Shown piece after piece: positions 58,017 to 64,000 of a stretch of DNA of 64,000 bases. The notes below the pieces were generated by a model that ran no database searches, was not told the origin of the DNA, and saw nothing but the letters and a program-made list of their open reading frames with translations. Made by a program: the position numbers and the translations under genes. How positions within the stretch are numbered: the first letter of the stretch is position 1; every line of letters starts with the position of its first letter. This DNA is from SIG589 sp045652465 (GTDB taxonomy: Bacteria > Bacillota > Clostridia > Oscillospirales > Acutalibacteraceae), in the NCBI GenBank assembly GCA_045652465.1, contig JAZRUI010000010.1, positions 124,001 to 188,000 on the forward strand. Direction: 5' to 3'.

Positions 58017-59081
58017 CTATTCGCCTCCTTTATAAGCATCTTCAAAGTTGCATTCGTTTTTTATGAAATCCATTCGCTCATCCTTTTCCAGGAGCGAATA
58101 GGCTATAAGCAGTTTTGCATAGGCGGTTTCTTTAGAGCATCCGTTTAGGAAGTTGATTCTTTTTCCGCCCTTTTCGGCGCTCGCAATTTGGTCTATAGTT
58201 TCATAGCTTCCCTTTCTTGCGATTGAAGGGAAAAAGAATATATCGGTTTCATCTTTTTCCGCCATTGATAAAAGATGAATAATCGAATTCTCGCCGCCGT
58301 TTGCATTGGCGGTTCCCGAATGATATGCGCCATGGAGCACGGCGCGGAAGTTTGATATGTTAAATGCGGTATAGTTAATGCCGACATAAGGCTCTATCAT
58401 CAAAACGCATTCACACAAGTTTGGTGACAGGCAAAGGAAGGGTTTGCAATTTTTAGGGTTATAAAGTTCTTTTGCCTTTTTAAGCACCCAAGAAAATCCC
58501 GATTCGCTCATTATGGGGAGTTCGATTGCGCCAACGCTCTCGAAATCCTCGCTATAATGCTCGCACTGGCGAATTCTTGAGGCTAAATGGATAAGGGTTT
58601 GCCCGCTCTTGATATTCCTATAAGAAACATAAATATTAGGCACAATTCCCCTAGAAATACATTCAACCGCAACGCGGAAATTATCGTTTCCGTTGGAACG
58701 GGAATTGGATAAAGGCGCGTTTGCCGAAACGAAGAAAACGGGCAAATCGGTTCCCGCTAAAAGTTGGGCGAAAAGCGCCGCGGAAAAAGCGAGAGTATCG
58801 GTTCCATGGGCTATGATAACGCCGCAAAAATCCTCGCGAGAGATGTTATCCAAATAGGTCTTTATCATTAAATTCCATGAATCGACCGTTAGATTCTCGC
58901 TTAAAAGTCCAAGATTTTCGCAAACGAAAAATTCCGCGCTTTTAGAAAACGAAGATTCGGTTTTTCTAAAGTTTTCGATTAAAAGCGAAGCCGCGCCCGA
59001 ATCGACCGACAGGTTGCCATCGATATTAAGCGAGGTGCAAATCGTTCCGCCAACGGGGATTAGCAAAATCTTTCTACCCAT
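58017..59081 (-). CDS. Asparaginase-family protein (type I-like)
   Basis: A 354-residue protein with the two threonine motifs of asparaginases: Thr13 in PVGGTICTS and Thr94-Asp95 in AHGTDTLAF, plus FVSANAPLSNSRSNGNDNF. The lysine usually found after a GNR motif in type I enzymes is not obvious; the matching stretch reads KSGQTLIHLAS. It should hydrolyse asparagine or another amide. It lies downstream of aspS/gatA/gatB but a hairpin separates it from gatB. The ATG at 59081 has GGAGG 5 nt upstream. It is one base from the AlaX start region, so those two are coupled. Confidence 0.82.
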   Translation of the reverse strand: MGRKILLIPVGGTICTSLNIDGNLSVDSGAASLLIENFRKTESSFSKSAEFFVCENLGLLSENLTVDSWNLMIKTYLDNISREDFCGVIIAHGTDTLAFSAALFAQLLAGTDLPVFFVSANAPLSNSRSNGNDNFRVAVECISRGIVPNIYVSYRNIKSGQTLIHLASRIRQCEHYSEDFESVGAIELPIMSESGFSWVLKKAKELYNPKNCKPFLCLSPNLCECVLMIEPYVGINYTAFNISNFRAVLHGAYHSGTANANGGENSIIHLLSMAEKDETDIFFFPSIARKGSYETIDQIASAEKGGKRINFLNGCSKETAYAKLLIAYSLLEKDERMDFIKNECNFEDAYKGGE

Positions 59082-59096
59082 AGTTCCTCCAAAACA

Positions 59097-59128
59097 CAGT
59101 GGGAGTAATGAAAAGATTACTCCCACTG
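59097..59128 (-). terminator. Hairpin between gatB and the asparaginase-like gene
   Basis: CAGTGGGAGTAAT/ATTACTCCCACTG, a perfect 13-bp stem with a 6-nt loop, followed by TGTTTTGG. It probably ends most transcripts of the aspS operon. Confidence 0.7.
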
Positions 59129-59135
59129 CTAAAAC

Positions 59136-60560
59136 TTAAAGCTTTGCGAGTTTATCCTCGAGGATATCCTTGATTACAGAGGGATCTCCTGCGCCCTTGA
59201 GTTCCTTCATACAAGCTCCGAACAAGGCCTGCTTTGCTTTAACCTTGCCGTTCTTATAGTCCTCAACGGCTTGAGTGTTCTCGCCGATAATTCTTTCTAT
59301 AATGCTCTCGATTGCGGAGGAATCAACCTTGCGATCAAGGGCGTTTTCTTTACAGTATGCAACGGGGTCAACATCATCTTCAACAACGGCAATTAAAATC
59401 TTCTTGCCGGCGCCGCGGTTGATGGAGCCGCTATCTACCATTTTAATAATTGCTGCTAACTTTTCAGCCGAGAGCGAAACATCGTTTAGGCTCTTGCCAT
59501 CCTTGCGAAGAACGCCTGCCAGGTCGGTTAATATCCAGGTTGCGGCATCCTTTGCCTTGCAGTCGAGGGCAACAACATCATCAAGAAGGCGACTAACCTT
59601 ATGATTTTGAACCAAAAGTTCAATCTCCTTTTCGGTTATGCCTGCGGCGCGATATTCCTCAGCCTTTGCATCAACCTCAACGGGCTTTTGAGCCTTGATT
59701 TGCTCGAGCCATTCATCATCAATGATGATGGGCATAAGGTTTGCATCGGGGAAATAGCGATAGTCCGCCTCGGTTTCCTTGTTTCTCATAGCGGTTGTTT
59801 TGCCGCTGACATCATCAAAACGGCGGGTTTCCTGAACGAGCTCCTCGGTTTCAAACTCGATAGCATCGATATGGCGCTGAGCCTCATACTTAATGGCGCG
59901 CTCGATAGCCTCGAACGAGCTCATATTCTTGATTTCGGTTCTAACGCCGAACTGCTCGCTGCCCTCGGGGCGAACCGAAATGTTAACATCGCAACGCATT
60001 GCGCCCTCTTCGCATTCCGAGATGCCGCCCGAGCGGAACATTGATTTTAACTTGTTGAGATAAACCAAAACCTCTTCAGCGCTGCGGAAATCAGGCTGGG
60101 TTACGATTTCGATAAGCGGAACGCTGGTTCGGTTAAAGTCAACGAGCGATACCTTGCCCTCATGAACGAGCTTACCTGCATCCTCTTCCATATGGATTTG
60201 CTTGATGCGGATATCGCGGTTACCCTGCGAGGTTTTTAGGGTTACGCAGCCGTTAGTGCAAATAGGATGGTTAAGCTGGGTTATTTGATAAGCGCAGGGC
60301 AAATCGGGATAATAATAGTTTTTCTTATCGAAGGTTGTATAGCGGCTGATTTCGCAGTTAAGCATAAGACCTGCTGTTACTGCGAGTTCAACAACGCGCT
60401 TGTTCATAACGGGAAGCATTCCCGGCATACCGCTGCAAGCGGGGCAAACGCAATCATTGGGCTCGTTTGCTGCCGAATGACCTCCGCAAGAGCAGAAGAT
60501 TTTAGATTCGGTGCTAAGCTCAACATGGGTTTCAAGACCGATTACGATTTCGTAGTTCAT
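59136..60560 (-). CDS. gatB: Asp/Glu-tRNA amidotransferase subunit B
   Basis: A 474-residue protein of normal length. Recognised blocks are EIVIGLETHVELSTESKIFC at the start, CPACSGMPGMLPV, KKNYYYPDLPCAYQITQ, HMEEDAGKL, DFNRTSVPLIEIVT, MRCDVNISVRP and RTEIKNMSSFEAIERAI, with a C-terminal YqeY-like tail domain. GatB activates the misacylated aspartate or glutamate with ATP and binds tRNA. It begins 1 nt after the gatA stop. The ATG at 60560 has GGGTGA upstream and matches the family start. Confidence 0.97.
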   Translation of the reverse strand: MNYEIVIGLETHVELSTESKIFCSCGGHSAANEPNDCVCPACSGMPGMLPVMNKRVVELAVTAGLMLNCEISRYTTFDKKNYYYPDLPCAYQITQLNHPICTNGCVTLKTSQGNRDIRIKQIHMEEDAGKLVHEGKVSLVDFNRTSVPLIEIVTQPDFRSAEEVLVYLNKLKSMFRSGGISECEEGAMRCDVNISVRPEGSEQFGVRTEIKNMSSFEAIERAIKYEAQRHIDAIEFETEELVQETRRFDDVSGKTTAMRNKETEADYRYFPDANLMPIIIDDEWLEQIKAQKPVEVDAKAEEYRAAGITEKEIELLVQNHKVSRLLDDVVALDCKAKDAATWILTDLAGVLRKDGKSLNDVSLSAEKLAAIIKMVDSGSINRGAGKKILIAVVEDDVDPVAYCKENALDRKVDSSAIESIIERIIGENTQAVEDYKNGKVKAKQALFGACMKELKGAGDPSVIKDILEDKLAKL

Positions 60561-60561
60561 A

Positions 60562-61746
60562 TTATTCACCCATCCTTTCGGTTGCGCCTGCAAGGCTTAA
60601 GAGAAGGCTATCATCAAAATGCTTACCCATAAGCTGAACGCCGCCGCTAACAAGCGCGGGAACGCCTATGAGGTTTGCGGTTGCTGTGAACTCGCCCTCG
60701 GCGAACACCTTCATAAAGGCATCCTTAATATCATAGGCCTCATAGGAGGTTTTGCTGCATGCGGGAATAAGAACCGCATCATAATCCTTCATAAGCTCTT
60801 CAAAACGCTCGGCAATAACGCGGCGAATCTTTAGGGATTTGCCATAGCAAGCATCATAGCGGTTTTTGGAGAGAACATCGGAGCCATAGAGGATAACTGC
60901 CTTGGTTAGGAAGTTGAAGCCTTCGGTTCTGGTGTTAACATAGAGCTCATCAATATTTCTATATTCCTTTGCGCGGAAACCGAACTTAACGCCATCATAG
61001 CGCGAAACATTGTTGCAGGTTTCGGCGGTCATAAGGATTTGCCAAGCTGTATTGGCGATGGAGAAGAAATCAAGCGAGATTTCTAAAACGGTTACTCCGT
61101 TTGCGCGAAGCTTATCAGCAAAGGAGAAAACCTTTGCGCGGGTTGCTTCATCGGCTTTTTCTAAAAGCTCTTTAACTATGCAAACCTTTTTGCCCGAAAC
61201 ATTCGCATCGGCGGAATAATCATAGGATTTATTTCTAATGCTTGTTCCATCCTTTTCATCATGGCCTGCAATAGTCTTCATAATTTCGGCAACGCCTGCG
61301 GCATCGGCGGCATAAACGCCAAGCTGCTCGCCCGAAGCGGCGGGTGAAACGATGCCATAGCGCGAAACTGTTCCATAGGTCGGCTTTAAGAAGCTAACGC
61401 CCGAGAGCGCTGCTGCGCGGCGGGTTGAACCGTTAACATCAACGCCTAAAGCTGCCTTAACTTCGCCGTTCTTTACGAGCTCGGCTGCGGCGCCGCGGAT
61501 GGTTTCATCCTTATTTGCATAATAGGAAAACTCGCCGCAAAGGTCGAGAGAAAACTCGCCAACATGGGTTTTGCCCGAAACCGAATATCCCTTTTCTTCC
61601 AAACGGGTTACTGCTTCGGCGCTGAAGAGCGGCTTAAAGCCCTCTAAAATGCGGGAACCTGCAGTAGTCGGTGCGTCCTTAACAAGAATGGTATCCTCAA
61701 CTGCAATATTTCCCTTATCGGTTAATTTTGTTGCATAATATTTCAT
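60562..61746 (-). CDS. gatA: Short, divergent GatA-like amidase subunit
   Basis: A 394-residue amidase-signature protein, about 90 residues shorter than usual GatA. It lacks the first helices and starts close to the catalytic lysine (K23 in ILVKDAPTT). The nucleophile serine seems kept (S107 in GVDVNGSTRR, matching GSDTGGSIRQ), and SFLKPTYGTVSRYGIVSPA is typical GatA. The Gly/Ser-rich loop that normally carries the cis-serine (GGSSGGSA) reads ETIRGAAAEL at residues 81-90, so that residue is missing. The subunit normally releases ammonia from glutamine. It sits between aspS-gatC and gatB in one operon, so it must be the GatA of this complex. Whether it still works as a glutaminase is uncertain. 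Confidence 0.85.
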   Translation of the reverse strand: MKYYATKLTDKGNIAVEDTILVKDAPTTAGSRILEGFKPLFSAEAVTRLEEKGYSVSGKTHVGEFSLDLCGEFSYYANKDETIRGAAAELVKNGEVKAALGVDVNGSTRRAAALSGVSFLKPTYGTVSRYGIVSPAASGEQLGVYAADAAGVAEIMKTIAGHDEKDGTSIRNKSYDYSADANVSGKKVCIVKELLEKADEATRAKVFSFADKLRANGVTVLEISLDFFSIANTAWQILMTAETCNNVSRYDGVKFGFRAKEYRNIDELYVNTRTEGFNFLTKAVILYGSDVLSKNRYDACYGKSLKIRRVIAERFEELMKDYDAVLIPACSKTSYEAYDIKDAFMKVFAEGEFTATANLIGVPALVSGGVQLMGKHFDDSLLLSLAGATERMGE

Positions 61747-61761
61747 CTAAAACGCACCTCC

Positions 61762-63837
61762 TTACTTAACAAGTCGCGGAACCTGCCAGCTATCCTCGCT
61801 GCGCTCGGGAGCACCCGAAAGCAGGCTCTCTCTCGAAAACGGCTGCTTGCGCTCATCCTCGCGGAGGACATTGGTCATAGGCATAACATAAATCATTTCT
61901 TCGGTGTTCTCGGTGTCAACAGTGGCAAGAGTTGCCTCGCTGTCGAGCATCGATTTGAAGATATCCTGCATAACTGCCTCTTCATCATCCGAGAGGGCAA
62001 TTTGGTTGAGCTGCTGGGCATTCGAGAAGGTGCTGCGCTTATCCCCTACCTTCTTTGCTCCGCCGCTTGCTCCTGCACGGGCTGCGAGGGCACTGTTGTT
62101 GCCAAGCAAATGAACATCCTCTAGCTGCTGATTGGTTACCTCACTCGGTGCGCCAAGGAGAAGGTCCTGCGCGTTGCCGTTGAGCGGGAATGCAATAACA
62201 TCGAGAATCTTTTCTTCATCGGTTAAGAGCATAACCATACGGTCGATACCGGGAGCCATACCTGCATGGGGCGGTGCACCGTATTGGAATGCTGTGTAAA
62301 GTGCGTTGAAGCGAGATTTAAGCTCGGATTCGGAATAGCCTGCAATCTCGAACGCCTTTTTCATAATATCAATATCGTGGTTACGAACTGCGCCTGATGC
62401 GAGCTCGATACCGTTACAAACGAGGTCATACTGATATGCGAGAACCTCGGTCGGGTCGTCACCCTCGAGAGCCTTCATTCCGCCCTGCGGCATCGAGAAG
62501 GGGTTATGAGTGAAGATAGTGTCGCCCGTTTCCTCATCGATTTCATACATCGGGAAATCAACAATAAAGCAAAATTCAAATGCATCATCGCGGATAAGGT
62601 CGAGCTGCTCCTTGCGGGCAAGCCAAGAACGGATATGGCCCGCTTTTTTCTCGGTATCGTTCTTTTTATCATCGCAAATAAAGAACAGGGTTTCGCCCTC
62701 TTTAACACCTGTCAGCTCGGTTATTTCAGCCTTTTTAGCATCCGAGAGGAACTTGGCGATGGGGCCTATGAAGGCGCCATCCTTAAGGGTTATATAACCA
62801 AGACCGCCAAGGCCAACCTCGGCGCTGGTTGCGAATTTTAGGGAATCCTCAAAGAACTTGTTGGATTTTCCGCGACAGTCAGCAACGATTCCGCGAACGG
62901 GGCGTCCCTTAAATGCGGGGAAATCAACCTCGGCGAAAAATGCGGTTAAATCGCAAATGATAAGCGGGTTGCGAAGGTCGGGCTTATCGGAGCCATATTT
63001 CATCATCGACTCGGCATAGGTAATGCGGCGGAAGGGCTTCTCGGTTACCTTTTTGTTCGAGAAGGTTTTGAAGGTGTCATAGATAACATCCTCGCAAACC
63101 TCTAAAACCTCTTCTTGGGTTGCGAAAGCCATCTCAAAGTCGAGCTGATAGAATTCGCCGGGAGAACGGTCGGCGCGGGCATCCTCATCGCGGAAGCAGG
63201 GCGCAACCTGGAAATAACGGTCGAATCCCGAAACCATAAGCAGCTGCTTGAACTGCTGCGGAGCCTGCGGGAGCGCATAGAACTTGCCCGGATGCTTGCG
63301 GCTGGGAACGAGGAAGTCGCGAGCGCCTTCGGGCGAGGATGCGGTTAGAATCGGGGTTTGCATATCGAGGAAGTTCTTATCCTCCATCTTATTGCGAAGA
63401 TGGCGAATAATCTTCGAACGCATTACAAGATTATCATGGTTTTTAGGATTGCGGAGGTCGAGATAACGGAATTTGAGGCGCAGCTCATCCTTGCTCTGGC
63501 GCGATGCGCGAACATCGAACGGGAGCATATTTTGGCTCTTGCCGAGAATTGTTAACTCATTGGCAACGAGCTCAACGCGGCCTGTTGCAATCTTTGCGTT
63601 AACGGTTTCTTCATCGCGCTTTTCAACAACGCCGGTTACCGAAATAACGGTTTCACGGTTTACATTTTTAACAAGCGCCTCGTTATGAACAACAACCTGG
63701 GTTACGCCTGTGTAGTCGCGCAGGTCGATGAAGATAACGCCGCCGTGGTCGCGAACAACATCAACCCAGCCCGCAAGCGAAACTGTTTGGCCGATATGCT
63801 CATCACGGATATCGTTACAGAATAGTGTTCTATACAT
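61762..63837 (-). CDS. aspS: Aspartyl-tRNA synthetase fused to GatC
   Basis: A 691-residue fusion. Residues 1-105 are the anticodon-binding OB fold (WVDVVRDHGGVIFIDLRD). Residues 115-595 are the class II core with motif 2 (CFRDEDARADR), FYQLDFEM, a GAD insertion (about 290-400) and motif 3 (GAPPHAGMAPGIDRMVML). Residues about 605-691 match GatC: NQIALSDDEE, VMPMTNVLREDE, APERSEDSWQVPRLV. His31 corresponds to the histidine found in non-discriminating AspRS, where discriminating enzymes such as E. coli have Leu. The enzyme may therefore make Asp-tRNA(Asn), which the attached GatC with GatA/GatB would amidate. AGGAGG precedes the ATG at 63837. A T-box controls it. Confidence 0.93.
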   Translation of the reverse strand: MYRTLFCNDIRDEHIGQTVSLAGWVDVVRDHGGVIFIDLRDYTGVTQVVVHNEALVKNVNRETVISVTGVVEKRDEETVNAKIATGRVELVANELTILGKSQNMLPFDVRASRQSKDELRLKFRYLDLRNPKNHDNLVMRSKIIRHLRNKMEDKNFLDMQTPILTASSPEGARDFLVPSRKHPGKFYALPQAPQQFKQLLMVSGFDRYFQVAPCFRDEDARADRSPGEFYQLDFEMAFATQEEVLEVCEDVIYDTFKTFSNKKVTEKPFRRITYAESMMKYGSDKPDLRNPLIICDLTAFFAEVDFPAFKGRPVRGIVADCRGKSNKFFEDSLKFATSAEVGLGGLGYITLKDGAFIGPIAKFLSDAKKAEITELTGVKEGETLFFICDDKKNDTEKKAGHIRSWLARKEQLDLIRDDAFEFCFIVDFPMYEIDEETGDTIFTHNPFSMPQGGMKALEGDDPTEVLAYQYDLVCNGIELASGAVRNHDIDIMKKAFEIAGYSESELKSRFNALYTAFQYGAPPHAGMAPGIDRMVMLLTDEEKILDVIAFPLNGNAQDLLLGAPSEVTNQQLEDVHLLGNNSALAARAGASGGAKKVGDKRSTFSNAQQLNQIALSDDEEAVMQDIFKSMLDSEATLATVDTENTEEMIYVMPMTNVLREDERKQPFSRESLLSGAPERSEDSWQVPRLVK

Positions 63838-63872
63838 GATAAAACCTCCTAATAAAACTACAAAAATAAAAA

Positions 63873-64000
63873 GCCCCGAGAATACTATAAGTATTCCCGG
63901 GACGAGCAAACATATTAGTTAACCCGCGGTGCCACCCGCATTGATGCTAATGAAAGCATCCTCTTTTGATTAAGTTTTGGGCTGCCGCGGAGTGTTCCCA
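63873..64000 (-). promoter_or_regulatory. T-box riboswitch of the aspS-gatC operon, 3' part
   Basis: On the minus strand GGGTGGCACCGCGGG (63923-63937) is the T-box bulge motif that pairs with the free CCA end of an uncharged tRNA. A terminator follows at 63873-63903 (GTCCCGGGAATACT/GTATTCTCGGGGC plus TTTTT). The specifier loop lies beyond the right edge, so the sensed tRNA (Asp or Asn) cannot be read here. Confidence 0.93.

Overview
This looks like a chromosomal segment from a strictly bacterial, Firmicutes/Clostridia-type organism, most likely an anaerobe of the Oscillospirales/Ruminococcaceae kind; that placement is inference. The supporting signs are T-box control of aspS, the rplU-prp-rpmA cluster with an L27 N-terminal extension, MrnC, a GerA-type germination protein, a SpoIID domain, a short rhodanese-free ThiI, and type I dockerin and cohesin-like domains. 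Genes are densely packed and mostly have strong AGGAGG-type ribosome sites. TAA stops dominate, TGA appears mainly at ATGA/TCAT gene overlaps, and valine codons are strikingly biased to GTT. No rRNA, CRISPR array, transposase or phage module is visible.

Layout. 1-4.6 kb: the start of a peptidoglycan amidase, two calcineurin-like phosphoesterases, a cohesin-domain surface protein and a lipidated FKBP/trigger-factor-like foldase. 4.7-8.2 kb: an operon of a GtrB-like glycosyltransferase, a polytopic membrane protein and an exported phosphoesterase. 8.3-8.6 kb: tRNA-Leu(CAA) followed by a duplicated tRNA 3' end that brackets a structured 95-nt element. 8.6-12.3 kb: obg-mrnC-yitT and rplU-prp-rpmA with an L21-type leader. 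12.4-20.5 kb: a sulfur-transfer pair (cysteine desulfurase, thiI), then two tandem multidomain genes and a small membrane exporter. 20.5-28.5 kb: htrA and an operon of two M16 peptidases, lgt, folD, an unknown membrane protein and a lone gerA. 28.6-34.9 kb: cardiolipin synthase, a 52-aa membrane peptide, and a glycogen phosphorylase/GH13 pair. 34.9-42.9 kb: a 42-aa peptide, a 1415-aa SGNH-esterase surface protein that seems to lack its 5' end, a dockerin-bearing glucosaminidase, and a membrane-anchored cohesin protein. 42.9-48.6 kb: an AT-richer trio (mini DnaB-like ATPase, PPP phosphatase, unknown), argH, ArgR-controlled argG, and azlCD. 48.6-58 kb: an amidohydrolase-acyltransferase fusion, GtrA, TspO, HAD, GH35, nicotinamidase-like, SGNH, zinc-ribbon, TSUP and AlaX proteins. 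58-64 kb: an asparaginase-like gene, gatB, a short divergent gatA, and an aspS-gatC fusion behind a T-box.

The most unusual system is the tandem pair at 14.7-20.0 kb. The first protein is a complete CinA (NMN deamidase/MoCF fold) fused through an acidic linker and one membrane helix to a class B-like sortase with His, Cys and Arg all present. The second has the same plan in degenerate form: a decayed MoCF-like domain, a membrane helix, and a sortase fold whose His, Cys and Arg are replaced. It then continues into an intact SpoIID-type peptidoglycan domain. I read this as a duplication that produced an active sortase and a catalytically dead partner carrying a wall-cutting domain, both tied to a cytosolic CinA fold. 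I know of no described system with this build. A second theme is cell-surface assembly: the dockerin enzyme and the cohesin anchor sit side by side, and another cohesin protein carries a sortase-like tail.
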